A DNA stretch of 64,000 bases from NCBI GenBank assembly GCA_014773175.1, contig VXCM01001420.1, positions 38,952-102,951 of the forward strand. Direction: 5' to 3'. Positions 46,921 through 58,602 of this stretch are shown piece by piece. This stretch comes from Lucifuga dentata. Taxonomy: Eukaryota; Chordata; Actinopteri; Ophidiiformes; Bythitidae. The notes below the pieces were generated by a model. It was not told where the DNA came from. It searched no databases and saw nothing but the letters and a program-made list of their open reading frames with translations. How positions within the stretch are numbered: the stretch's first letter is position 1; each line of letters starts with the position of its first letter. The translations under genes and the position numbers were made by a program.

Positions 46921-47640
46921 TTTAGTTTTTGTTATGTGTTTATGTATAAAAAAAAAAAAAGGCAATAAATCATCAGAATATTTTTTTAATTAAAAAGTAT
47001 TGATATGTGCAGCACATTGGTCAGGCTGTATTTGTAATAATACTACCTACATCTGCGTACGCATGACAGTATACTTTTATATCTGCGTTTGAATATAACA
47101 CGAAGAAAAAATCTTTGTGTGAATGATCTGTTTGATTTTTGCGTAAAATAAACAGGATAATGCTAAACTTTATGCCGTCATAGATTATCTGCGCTAAACG
47201 CTTCCATCATATCATGTGGACATGTAATAACTGTATGGATGTTTGTGCAAACGTCTTCCATGTTTATGGTTTATGGTATCTGGGAGAAGCAGCAGGGAAA
47301 GCAGGAGCACGACAGCCATCCCAATATCAAAGCAGGTGATACTTCAGATGAGATTTCTCCTCTGGGGCACAGTGAACAGAGTTGACCTGAGAGTGGCCAT
47401 CCATCGCGTTCCTCTGAGTGCACTTCAACCATAATAACACTTCAGCACCTCTTTCATCTATCAGCAACAAGCTGGGAGGCTGCTAACTTTGTTTGCTGCT
47501 GCATACCGGAATAACATTTGCAGCAGAGAGAATAAAAGCCAAAATGCTTGTTTATATTAAAAACAAAAAAAAACATTTTGCTCTCAGAAAAACTCTTGTA
47601 AGTTGTTTGAATTTGCATTGATGACCTGTGATCAAAAAAG
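46921..47640. other. No gene or element recognised
   Basis: AT-rich, with a poly-A tract at 46947-46960. No supported ORF. Confidence 0.4.
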
Positions 47641-47669
47641 GAAAAAAAAAAAAAAAAAAAAAAAAAAAC
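47641..47669. repeat. Poly-A tract
   Basis: Uninterrupted A run just before the TTAA MITE at 47705. Confidence 0.85.
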
Positions 47670-47704
47670 AGAAGAAAATTCAACCAACAAAGAAATTACC
47701 TTAA

Positions 47705-48297
47705 AGGGCCATATCAGTGATTTTTCATGTCTGAGCCCAATAAGTACAACCTGCAGACATGGTACATTACTGCTGATCATTTCCCAAAACATACTACTGG
47801 AGCATTTTAGAATTGTTTCCTACCTTCCAGACTGCCTTTGGCTTCAGTTCACTCAGTATGCTATAAAAATGGACTTGTGGAGGGTTGAAACATGCTTGAG
47901 ATATATAATCCATCGCAGAAAACACAACATTTAATTTTTTTTTTTTTTTTTTTTTTTTTTTTGAAGTTGCTTAATTCAACCGATCCACAGCCTCCAACAT
48001 GGTGCAACCCAGAAGAAAATGTATGTCTCCGCCAGGCAATATAGTCCCAGGAGAAAAGACTGTTGTTACAGAGAAATAAAAATGTCTCTCTACAATCATG
48101 CATAAGTGTTAGCAGGTGAAACTTTGAATTTTAAGGTGTGGGTGTGTCACCTGAATGTTTGATTTTGAAAGATTATGGGATTTGGCAAAATAACACAAAA
48201 ACTAAAATACGGTTTTATATTTTGAAAAACTGTTGACAGTAACATGCGTCTGTCATATTTATTAGGCTCAAACTTGCAAAACCACTGGTATGGTCCT
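47705..48297 (-). mobile_element. TTAA-flanked MITE copy, minus orientation
   Basis: TTAA at 47701-47704 and 48298-48301. Ends AGGGCCATATCAGTG and CACTGGTATGGTCCT. The interior reads as the reverse complement of the copies at 24594 and 31896: CTACCTTCCAGACTGCC here against GGCGGTCTGGAAGGTAGG there. A poly-T tract at 47935-47962 is unique to this copy. Confidence 0.9.
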
Positions 48298-48301
48298 TTA
48301 A

Positions 48302-48942
48302 GTGGAGGAAAAGTGCTTTGTTTGGTATCTTCGCTTAGCATTGGCACAAGGATGTGAACACGTTGATAGCAGAGACAGAAATCAAGTTTTTCTGTCTGCT
48401 CACACAACGGAATGAGCATCAAACGTTCAAAGCCACATCTTGACAAAAAAATTGAGCTGCATTCTCCATAATGAAACATGACTGACAGCACATGATTTTC
48501 TGATTACATGCCTGACAGTTTGCACTCATTGAAAGTGATGAGGACAGATGTTTGCTCTGACTCTCATGCAATTAGATTTTGACTTTATGAAAATGAAAAA
48601 TTAATTGAAATACAGAAAAAAAAGACTTTATATATTTTTTCCCTGAAAGTGTTGTGGCTATTTTTTAGCCTTTAAGACAAAATGGTCTGTAGGCACGACT
48701 GAGTTCTTAACAAATTGTGGGTGGTGGTGGGAACATCTTGGAAAACAAAGTGTGTTTTTGTTTCTTTGCTTTGGAGTAGAAAGGCTCCTTTTTTTGCTTT
48801 AAACGAGCCAAGATGTTGCCGCTATACAGATTAAAGTTACTGTAACCAGATGGAGCTGAAAATAAGCATAAAAACAGCATATTGAGCAATAAAATTTCAA
48901 AACAAGTATTACTCAGAATTCCCTTAGACCTGTGTGCACCAC
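48302..48942. other. No gene or element recognised
   Basis: No ORF with domain resemblance. The minus frame at 48147-48491 is a translation of the MITE end and its flank. Confidence 0.45.
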
Positions 48943-48980
48943 AAAAAAAAAAAAAAAAAAANAAAAAAAAAAAAAAAAAA
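48943..48980. repeat. Poly-A run with single N (gap)
   Basis: Nineteen A, N48962, eighteen A. Confidence 0.9.
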
Positions 48981-49111
48981 GGAAAAAAAAGCAAACGTAA
49001 TCATCGTATTATTTGTGTTTGTCTTAGAGATCAAACTTATTCTTCATTTATAACTGGTTCATGTTAAATATTTTACTATCTGGTGTGTACTCCAGAATGC
49101 CCCCCCTCCCA

Positions 49112-49146
<35 letters not shown>
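49112..49146. repeat. (CA)n microsatellite
   Basis: About 17 CA units after a short poly-C. Confidence 0.95.
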
Positions 49147-49147
<1 letters not shown>

Positions 49148-49952
49148 TGTTACCTGCAACCTGATTTTATCTTATAATGATATAAATATGCAATACTGTA
49201 TATCTCCATTTTCTACTGTTTTGGCAGATGGTACAGAAAAATGTCTGTACTTTACTGCTTTGTACTGAACAGGAAATGATATAAGTTATGTTCCGACAAA
49301 TGTCAATAAAACTGCAACTTTGGAAAGCTACTGTGTATTATAATTTGAAAATTTATGGATTTGATAGTTTATTTTTGTTTTCCGAGATGTTACCACAGCT
49401 GCCCACAATTTGTTTTACTGGTATAAATAATTCTTGTGAATACTTCTTCCATTTCTTTTGTGCATTGCCTGAGCAGAGCCTGTGTTCCACCAGCAGCTGT
49501 CAATCAAGGGCTTCCTTTCATTAGTCTACAGAAACATGCTATGCTGTTTCGTATAGCTACTATTGTTTTAGACAGTAAGATTTTTAACACCTTGTTATTT
49601 AACGAAGATAAAATGACTATTGTTTTGTTAGCATTGAACAGCAGCATGTATTGAATAAAAATCTTGGGGCTGGAAGTATCTTATTTTAGTCTATGCAGTA
49701 TTTTTAATATATCTATATCCAGACTGAGAGAAAGGCATACAGACAGGATGAATCAGAGATTGTGACTTTGCAGAGCATTGCACTATGTTTGAGATAAAAA
49801 GTGATAAAGAAGAGATTGTTCTGAAACTTTTTGATGGTCACAGACATGTCAATAATGCGTGCTATAAAAATACTTATGTTGATGATAATTCAAACCAAAG
49901 GATTGTAGGAGTTCTAATGTTACTGTCATTATCATTTTCATAAACCAAATGA
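49147..49952. other. No gene or element recognised
   Basis: AT-rich, with AATAAA at about 49655 but no matching gene. Confidence 0.4.
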
Positions 49953-50369
49953 ATCCCTCGCCAGATCCTCTATAGTGAACTCACCACTGGCAAAAGACGT
50001 TGCGGCAAAAGACGACAATACAAAGATCATCTCAAACAGACCATGAAGCTGACCTACATCAACCTGAAAACATGGGAAGAACAAGCGGAAGACCACAGTC
50101 TATGGCGCAAAACCATCTCAAATGCTGTAGAACCGTTTGAACAAGATCGCTGCAGAAAAGAAGAGGACAAACGGCGAAGGCGAAAGATCCACCAAGCCCA
50201 ACCATGCCCACCTCCATCTATCAAATGCAACTTGTGCGGACGCATGTTTCACACAAGGATCGGCCTTTTCAGCCATCAGAAGTACAAACACAACATGAGA
50301 TGTGGGGAGAGAGGAAAGCAGAAGAAACAAAATACTTGGAAACAAGCAATAGCAGACGAAACCAAATGA
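49953..50369 (+). pseudogene. C-terminus of a LINE reverse-transcriptase ORF2, with C2H2 finger
   Basis: An in-frame TGA at 49950-49952 precedes the open stretch IPRQILYSELTTGKR, then a Lys/Arg-rich linker, KTWEEQAEDHSLWRK and a basic segment. Next comes CNLCGRMFHTRIGLFSH with YKH two residues later, a C-x2-C-x12-H-x4-H finger, and a stop at 50367-50369. The phrase QILYSEL-GKR...WE--A-D---WR followed by a C2H2 finger with RIGL is, from memory, the conserved tail of one group of non-LTR retrotransposon ORF2 proteins. The reverse transcriptase and endonuclease domains are absent, so this is a 5'-truncated insertion of about 0.4 kb. The surviving 138 codons have no internal stop, suggesting a relatively young copy. 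An internal ATG (50043) gives a 108-residue frame that could be mistaken for a host zinc-finger gene. Clade not assigned. Confidence 0.75.
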
Positions 50370-50387
50370 ATCATAGGCGTAGATGTA

Positions 50388-50425
50388 GGTATGGATGGTA
50401 GGGGCATGTCCCTACCATCCATACC
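50388..50425. repeat. Perfect 16-bp inverted repeat with 6-nt loop
   Basis: The left arm GGTATGGATGGTAGGG (50388-50403) and right arm CCCTACCATCCATACC (50410-50425) are exact complements around GCATGT. It lies 18 bp after the LINE stop codon and could be a 3' UTR hairpin of the element or the end of another transposon. Confidence 0.9.
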
Positions 50426-52060
50426 AAGGTGCTACTGAGGAAGACTTTGTTTTATGTTCGACATTCCTCACATATTCTCTGCTTATAATCATTAAATGCA
50501 ACATGCTACAACCTCTATAGTAATATCTGTTGTGGTATCTTCATCTCACCCATGTAGTAATAACACACTGTCACATTACCATGCATTGCACTTAATAAAC
50601 ATACATACTACACTGCTTTGTGTGAGGAAGTATGTCACAGAACTAGTTTGAAGTAGAGAATTGAGACGCCACTGTCCAGATCTCTTTGCGAGGGAAAACA
50701 GCTCAAAAAAACATAAAACACCTTTGGCACGGAGTTTTGCGATGCCTTGAGCTGACACGTGACTCAGGGGCAGAACAACAGAAAAGATCAGACACTCAGC
50801 GAGGATGGAGAAGTAAGATGGGTGCTGTCAGGCTGGGCAATTTTGTTTACCTAAGAAACGTATGTGAGAGAAGCCAGACAGAAGCAGAGGGGGTGCTGCT
50901 GTGATGATTATGGGGGTTATGATTGTTGTTATCCACAGTCATTGTTCTCAACCCGCTGTCAGTTTCAATTACCGCTGTCTGTGGCTCCAAATCCTCAAAC
51001 AAGCTGTATGCCCCCCTTGACAGGCTTATTACCGTTAAAAGAAAATCCATACTCATCAGGCTCTCTTTGTGTCTTCACACTCTAAACACAGAATGACAGA
51101 GATGTAGGTGGAATTCGTGTGACGCCTTGTAGGTCATCAAGGTTCTCACGTGTGAATTGACTCTCTTTCCTGCACGTTCTGAAGGATACAAATCTCTTCG
51201 GTTGAAGACGGCCGATTCAACTTTCAAGATCAAGTAGTGCAGCTTTGATTTTTATGTGCAGTTGCTAGCTTCAGTGAGGCGTGTGTGCGTAGGTGAGCTT
51301 ACTGACCTCTTGACAGAAAGAAGATCTGCCAACTGTAATTGGTCTCTGTGCCATTTATTATCTCATCTGTTTGTCTGTGGGACTCTTGACAGCCAAAAAA
51401 AAAATTGATCTGTGCTTTAAGGATAAAAAGAACATGTAAGTTAGCAACAGAAATTCTGCACACAGTATGAGCTCTGTGTAAGCCACACAGGTAATTCTTG
51501 TTAAGCACCAGACAACTCATTCCCTAGAGGAAACATTGAAAACGACCTGCATACTAATTTGTCACCAAATGAAATATGAAACAAGATAGTTTCCATATGC
51601 TGCAGCAGTAACAGTGCAGCAATAACGGTGGAGTTATTCTCTGCAGGCTTGTTGTAAATCCTTTTTAGGAAACTTGTAAGCACAGGTACAAAACAAGCTT
51701 TACTCTGATTAAAGCGAAAAGGATTTTTCTACTCATTAGTTGCAGAATAATGAACTTCACTTCCTCCTGCTCTGCATAGAAGAAAGAATTCTTTTTTGTT
51801 GTTGTTTCAATAAAACTGTCTACTGTGAGAAAAGCTGCATTTTTTTCCTGTGGAAATTAATTTAGCTGCATTTGTGTGTTTCGCCCTGAGGTACGGTTCA
51901 CCCAGTGGTTTAATCCTCATAGAGTGAAACATACATATATAATGCATGCATTTTGATTGCACTTAGTATAGAAAGTAATTAAGGAGAAATCATTTTAATT
52001 CACTGCTGTTATCACAGCAGTGTGTCGAAGCTGTAGACAGGGTTGATTGAGTGGGGGGTG
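50426..52060. other. No gene or element recognised
   Basis: The 50650-50910 stretch is less AT-rich than average, but no splice-bounded frame could be supported. Confidence 0.35.
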
Positions 52061-52061
52061 N
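52061..52061. other. Single-N gap in a G/T-rich tract
   Basis: GGGGGGTG N TGTGTGG. Low-complexity sequence, no long duplication. Confidence 0.85.
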
Positions 52062-53285
52062 TGTGTGGAAAAAGGGTGAGTGGGAGGATTAAGTAAAGGG
52101 GGACAGATAAGGTGGGATTGGTGCTGTCAGAGTGTCTCATGATGAGGCAGGTGGAAATTCTCCTCCTAAAACCGGAGAAACACCCCTGCATGCTGCAGCC
52201 TGCGACTGCAGACAGTTGCATGGTTACACAGGGACACCTGCTGCTGCTGCATTTAACACTTCCAAATACACAAAACAGCTTACCTGCCCCATGTTGTTAC
52301 AAGAATTTGAAAAGAAGCATTGGTTAGAACAGGCCTGATTCATTTCTGGCTCTAACAATGTGGCAACTCAGACAAATAAATGTGTTTGGTTCCCCCAAGC
52401 AGCTCTTAACCATGCCATTATTTCTATATCCATTCACAGATGGCTGGCCTCAGCTTCCCTGAGAGGATTGTAATTATCCAGAGGTGTACACTTTTCTATT
52501 CACACTCTTTAGGTGAATTAACACCAGGCAATAGCTCAAACTTGTGTCACATAACAACAAAAAAGGCAGTTCCCGAGTGTATAGGTAAGAAAATGGTTTA
52601 ATATTGAATCAAGTTGCTCAATAAAAAGTTTGTTTTAGCCTTAGTAGATTAAGATTAAATTCGTATCACATCATGAAGAATAAACCATATAAAATATAAT
52701 GACAAGTTGTAGTGGATCGCTGATTTACCGCAGAGGTCCACAATTACTATCATGCATGACAAAGCAGGAACACAAAGTCATTTATGTTGACACCTGAATA
52801 CACAGAATTATTTTTATTAGGCGAATTCCTTTATCAAACTTTATCAAGCTGATAACATTTTCAGGTTTCCTGTAAAAATTATATTTTCAGAACCAAATCC
52901 AAAATTTCCCACCTAACCGTTGCCCTTTTCAGTTGCCATGAAGTTTGCCTGTTTTGACAGAAAAAAAAAAAAACATGATGTAGTTTCATACTTTTCATTT
53001 CATTTCATTCCAACCACCTTAGTCAAACAAAGTGTCAAGTTCGCAGACACCTTGACACGTCACTCCGTTCAGATCGCTAGGTGGTGGGAACAGTTTGTGG
53101 ATTGTTTGGATGCAAACAAAAGATGTTTCTAACCATGGAGCAGAGGTGCAGCAGCTGAGCAACAGCAAACAGAGACAAAGATCACACTGAATCAACAAGC
53201 AACAGAACAATTCTTATTTGCTGCATCTTACTCATTTTCAAATATTTGGATAAAACTGGATATTGAATATTCATGTGTTATGACT

Positions 53286-53286
<1 letters not shown>
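52062..53286. other. No gene or element recognised
   Basis: A poly-A tract at 52961-52973. No repeat partner in the window. Confidence 0.4.

Positions 53287-53323
<37 letters not shown>
53287..53323. repeat. (CT)n microsatellite
   Basis: About 18 CT units. Confidence 0.95.
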
Positions 53324-53327
<4 letters not shown>

Positions 53328-53481
53328 GTACAGTATGTGTATAAGTGTGTGTTTGGCTTGTGTGAGTAAGAAAATGAGTTTTGCAGTTCAGCCCTTAGAG
53401 TCAGACCAGCCTGAAATGTGGGTAACGGCACCCGGGGCTGGTATGCTGGTCTGTATATATTATCAAATACATAATGAACTG

Positions 53482-53509
53482 GGTTCATTATGTTCATTAT
53501 GTTCATTAT
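53482..53509. repeat. 9-bp tandem repeat, three units
   Basis: GTTCATTAT repeated three times, immediately before the SINE. Confidence 0.85.
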
Positions 53510-53790
53510 TAACTGGGTGGCACAGTGGCTAGCACTGTCACCTCACAGCAAGAAGGTCCCGGGTTCGAATCTGACCAGGTCCTTTCTGTGTGGAGTTTGC
53601 ATGTTCACCCCGTGTCCGCGTGGGTTCCCTCTGGGTGCTCCGACTTCCTTCCACCTCCAAAGACATGCAGGTCAGGTGAATTGGAAACTCTAAATTGCCC
53701 GTAGGTGTGAATAAAGGTGTGAATGAGTTTGTCTGTNCCCCCATGACCCTTAACAGGACAAACAGGTATAGAAAATGGATGGATGGATGG
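53510..53790 (+). mobile_element. tRNA-derived SINE with (ATGG)n tail
   Basis: Starts AACTGGGTGGCACAGTGG. Box A TGGCACAGTGG fits consensus, and box B GGTTCGAATCT lies at 53562-53572. The body TGTGTGGAGTTTGCATG and CAAAGACATGCAGGTCAG is followed by GAAAATGGATGGATGG. It is the same family as the minus copy at 12445-12780 and better preserved. A single-N gap (53737) lies in its 3' part. Confidence 0.88.
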
Positions 53791-54575
53791 ATAATGAAAT
53801 GGCACAGGACATTACAAAGCTTGCCAATCCCTAATTCACCAGTAAACTTGTAGCTAAAACACAGAAGTAATATTAAGTGAATCTGACATTATTTAATCCC
53901 ACTTCATTTTTGAAAATTTTTATTTGTACTGTTTATTAATGTTGGACCTGGTTTTATTGTCACCTTCCCCATACTGAGAATGGATATCCCTATGAGAGTC
54001 ACAGCTTTACTTTTTGGTAAAAGTTGTTGGTGCACTTGCTGATGAGTCAAACAGTAGCAAAAGGGAATTTCAAGTTCAGATCCCCTGGCAGTATAGCCTG
54101 ACACTGTTAGGGAAGAACATGCCTCCACTCTACTGCCATTTACTCCACAGATATGGGCTGCTCAGCTTTTACTGAATGTTTACTCCTCAGGGAATTGGCT
54201 TCATCCTGTTAAAGTTCAGGTCACTTCTTCCCCCTGCTTGGCGGCTGCTGCTGCTGCTGCTGCTCTTCCGCCACTCAAGTCACCTTCCTTTCACATACAG
54301 TACATCCAAACCTTGATAGCATCAGCATTACCCTTCAGGCCTGGTCGGCGAAGGGGTGGGGGTGGGGGATCTTTAAAGTCCCCGCATTTAACATGTCTGT
54401 ATGTGCATGCATTGTGTTCTCAGGCAGAAAATATACAGTTCATTCATTATAGAGGTGCAGCTACTTCTCTTCCTCCATCGCTCTGCAATAAATTGCTTGA
54501 TGTGGGGATGATTCCGTTACATTTGACAAATTAATCATGATCGAATTTGACTGTGTTACAAATGGGTGTGCAAGG
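53791..54575. other. (CTG)n at 54244-54265; no gene recognised
   Basis: Seven CTG-type units head a GC-richer stretch (54220-54380) with G-rich sequence near 54352-54368. A plus frame at 54238-54534 begins with poly-Ala from this repeat and is not supported as coding. Confidence 0.4.
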
Positions 54576-54611
54576 TTTTTTTTTTTTTTTTTTNGTTTTT
54601 TTTTTTTTTTT
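54576..54611. repeat. Poly-T run with single N (gap)
   Basis: Eighteen T, N54594, then G and sixteen T. GT-run boundaries repeat on both sides. Confidence 0.88.
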
Positions 54612-55406
54612 GGTAATTGGAAGTAATATGAAGAGAGGATGGTAGACAGGATATAATAAAGGCTGCTGAAATTTTCTAGTGTAGCTACACTTAAGAGAAA
54701 TGCAAAGTACAAATATGTTGATATATGTACATTAATTTCATTGAAAATTAACCAAGGTAAAACTCTATGTAACTTGAATAGCTCATTATCAGTGTGACAT
54801 TTAAGTTAAAATATAATTAACCCACAGACAAATGATATATAAACCCACCTAATCAGGAATTCCAAGAGTTTTACACAATAACAGCAGAACAGTTCTGATT
54901 ATTACTATGCTTTGTAATTTTTAATTTTCAGTTTTTCAGTCCTGGGATCCAAAGGTTGGCAAGATGGGTCAAACTCACAAATTTATATTCATCTGACAAA
55001 CAAAAGTGGCATAAATGTTTTTTAAATAAAATATGATTTTCTCATTTTTTTTTTCCCCCTTGAGGACTTGACTGATAAAGTTAAGGATCTATTTATCTAG
55101 GCTGTAACTGCACTAAGGATATACCATAATTTTTTATTCCTTTTCCTATTATTCTCTTTTTAATTTTAGTGGTTTTATTTCTTCTTATTATATTGTAATA
55201 TTTAATTTCCTTTGAATTGTCTTTTAAACAACTTAATGCATTTTATGCCTGACACCTCTTAGTACACGTTCTCATTATGCACTGAGCCTAAACAGCAATG
55301 AGCACATGTAAAATGTTCATCATCTAGTCCATGAATTCCACAGTATTAATTTCTATAGTAGAAACTATAGCACTATATAGTTAGAATTTGATTATCTGCA
55401 TCTTTT
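54612..55406. other. No gene or element recognised
   Basis: Very AT-rich. No ORF or repeat relationship was seen. Confidence 0.4.
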
Positions 55407-55899
55407 AGAGAACCATACTGGTGATTTTGCAGTTTTGAGCCCAATAATTTACATCTGCATTACGTTAGTGCCAACTATTCTCCAAAACATAAAACTCTAT
55501 TTTAATTTTACTGTCATTTTGCCAGATCCCCTAATCTTTCAAAATCAAATGTTCAGGTGATACACCCAACTTAAATTTTTATGTTTTGCCCAGTAAAATG
55601 TATGTCCGAATGTAAAAGGCTCAGTCACTTTTAATTTCTCAGTGAAAGCTCTTCTCCTGGGACTATATTCCCTGGCAGAGACATACATTTTCTTCTGTGC
55701 ATCTCCACATTGGACCGGTTAAATATAAAAATGACGCTTGGTTCACTACGATGGTTAGGGTTAGGATTAGCAAGCACATTTCAAGTCTCTACTCTTCATT
55801 CCTGCATACTGGAATGAAGTGAAACCAATGGCAATATTGAAGGTAGGAAAAACAAATCTAAAATGTACCGCTCTAGTAGTGTGTCTTGGAAAATGGTTA
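55407..55899 (+). mobile_element. TTAA-family MITE copy, right end missing
   Basis: The left end GAACCATACTGGTGATTTTG is recognisable though mutated. Interior motifs follow in family order: AATCTTTCAAAATCAAATG, CTCCTGGGACTATATTCCC, CTCTACTC and GAAGGTAGGAAAAACAAATC. It stops near AAAATGGTTAC, before the right terminus. A GGTTAGGGTTAGGATTAG stretch replaces the usual GGATTACCTATCC region. Confidence 0.82.
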
Positions 55900-58564
55900 C
55901 ATCAACAGAGCCTTGCTAAGAACGGAGACCAGCACATTGCGACCTTACTTCAAAATTTAACAGCTTGGCTGTATCTAACTCTGGCTGGCTGCTAAGGCAG
56001 TCAGGTCAGCATGGCTCGGTATGATTTAGTACCAAAGCAGAAAACATATTTGGCAGGTTCAATCAATCTGACAGCTCAGAGTGGTGTGTGATGTACGTAT
56101 GTCTGCATCTGTGTGTTTTTGTGTCTCTACAATTATTGAAATTAACAACCCAGCCCAAAATCTCTTTATCATAAAACTAGGTCCTGTTCTGTGAGACCCT
56201 GACACTGATCACGTGTAAGAAACTAAATTCATGGTGAATCCAAAGCCTTCTCTTGGTCCCAGCAGGGAGCACATGTCACAAAAGCTTTTAACACAGGCCT
56301 CTGGACAGGACAGTCAGGCACACAGCAAATCTGCTTAGTTACTTTATCATGCCATAAAGTGTTACTCATGGGACAACAACACTTGTCAATGTTGATCTTT
56401 TCAGAAAACTCAGCCCTGCAAGGCCATGCTCTTATGAATTTGTGACCTTTCTAGAATGTGCTACACTTACATACGAGAGCATTTTTACAAGGACTGCAAA
56501 GTTTGGCTCCATTTAATATTAACAGAGGAGCAGTCAGAGAACATTACCATCACCGCCTGGGTATACTGTTCTGTAGGCTTTTCCAATAAACTGCAGATGT
56601 ATAGCATGACATCTTAAATTGCTTAGAGAGAGCAAAATTTTTTGCAAATAGCTTTGTGACAAGAGGGCTCCAGGGGTTGAAATTCAAGTGCTCAATTCAC
56701 ACATTTTAAAGTGAATAAATAGACACAATGGCCCTGAGTACACTCAACCGACCACACTAAACATTAATATTATTTGACATCGGGCATCAACTATGTTTTC
56801 CCTACCCTCCTACATGGTACGAATCAATTAGCCTATGTGGTTAGATCATCTGACATGTCCTCGAGGCAGCACTCTGAATAGATTTAGGTTATGAATATCT
56901 TTGAAGAAAACTTAGGCTTATAGATGTTGGTTTGAGGATCAGGCGAATAAATTGTTTCTACCGACCTGTTTTGCTACGTGGCTCTCAGGTCAATTTCCTG
57001 CACATGAATCATGGATTTTCAAAATTCCTAATTGTGAATAACAAAATAAATCAATTTAAGAGAACAGCGGTTATTTCCTGGACCCAATGTGAGCCAGTTT
57101 GGTGGCCATTCTCGAATAAGGAGCAGCAGCAGCTAATGCTAAAACCCATTTCCACTGAAGCTGAAATGACCTCCCAAGGACACAATGGCCCTCTATTACA
57201 ATCACTCTGGTGTTATAACAGTGGCTGCACACAATGAAAACACATGGAGAGCTGTACTTCTGCTGCCAAGACTTGAAAGGTGGTCCATTCTGTTGTTCAC
57301 AATTTAAGTGTGATAAAGTCAAAGAGCCTCATCTCGTTCACTGCATGAATCCAGTGATGACAACAATTATGGGTATTATTATAAGAAAATTACAGTAAAT
57401 GGCTCAATCTGTAAGGTTCAAAGGTTTTCACAGAAAAATTAGAGTTTGATCACACACTGCTAACAGAAGAGCGTGGGTTTACAACAGCATGGCATATTGC
57501 TATTATTTCATATCAGGAGGGTCTTAAGAAAGTGATTTTATCAATACAATAATGATTTATATCTAGTCATTTTCCCCACCACACAAATATATAATGTATC
57601 CCAAAAGTTTTACTAGGATTTATTATAAAAGTTATTCAAGAGAAGTAAAATTTCAAATAAAAATGTCAAACATGGATGTTTTTATCCATACTTTTTCAAT
57701 TTGCTGGTAAATTGTGGAGCTTCTCACACCAGCTTTATCTGAAACCCTGCAGGTTCCCTGAATTTAAATTTGCTGTTTGTATCTGTCTGTTGTGTTGGTC
57801 TGTGTCGGGGTTATGTTAATTGACTTTCAGCAGGTGGTTTTCTGCCATTCTGCGATCGAAAAACAGACTTTCAGCATTCGGTTCACTGGGTCTCTTTTTA
57901 CGGTTTCTTGGGTTTTTCTTTCACTCAGAAGTAAATCTTCAAAAAAATTGGGAAGTAGTTTCATCCACTGAGAACTCGAAGGCACAAAGCATCATTATAG
58001 AGGAAGGCGTTTGCAATTTCATTTCAACTTTGAGTGCAGTTCTGCAGAATAATCATCAAACAAAACCCTGTAAAGCATAATTGTGGTGTGTAAAACATGG
58101 GTCAAACTGATCTTATCCCCATCAATGAGTTTGGATATTTGAGGACATTCAATTAAACTGAAATATTTGGACAGAAGGAATTCCTCTACAGGAATGGAAT
58201 GAGTAATGTCTGGACTAAGATGTAATGCATAAAGAATTGCTTATGTAAGACTAATAACAAGAACGCAATGTGGTCATTGAACGCAATGCATGAAAATGCA
58301 ATCTCTGTATGTGGATATTGACATATGATGATGGGATTTGCATTTACATCTTGCATTAAAAAGGATTCACATTGGATTCTTTGTGCATTGTGATGGTATC
58401 TCAGTAGGTGGAATGTTTTGTTATTGAGTCTGTGTTTCTCATTTGATCCATGGACGAGTTTTATGGATTTAAAAAATTATTTATTTTTTCCCATGTATGG
58501 TAAATCGCGACTCCCAATTTAAAATAAGCAGAGCCAGAAAGAAAAGGCAAGTTTTTATTTCTTT
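55900..58564. other. No gene or element recognised
   Basis: Unique-looking upstream DNA. Frames up to about 100 codons occur but none has domain resemblance or supported splice sites. Confidence 0.4.
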
Positions 58565-58598
58565 GGGCTCAAACATGCAAAATCACTGGTATGCTCCT
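58565..58598 (+). mobile_element. Isolated right end of the TTAA-family MITE
   Basis: GGGCTCAAACATGCAAAATC and ACTGGTATGCTCCT followed by TTAA at 58599-58602. Nothing to the left matches the family, so only the terminal ~35 bp remains. Confidence 0.75.
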
Positions 58599-58602
58599 TT
58601 AA

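Noticed and set aside
50043..50369. Stand-alone small zinc-finger gene
   Set aside because: The frame is open 5' of this ATG back to 49953, with LINE ORF2-like residues, so the ATG is internal to a retrotransposon tail.
54238..54534. 98-codon frame starting with poly-alanine
   Set aside because: The alanine run is a (CTG)n repeat read in another frame, and the rest has no domain or splice support.
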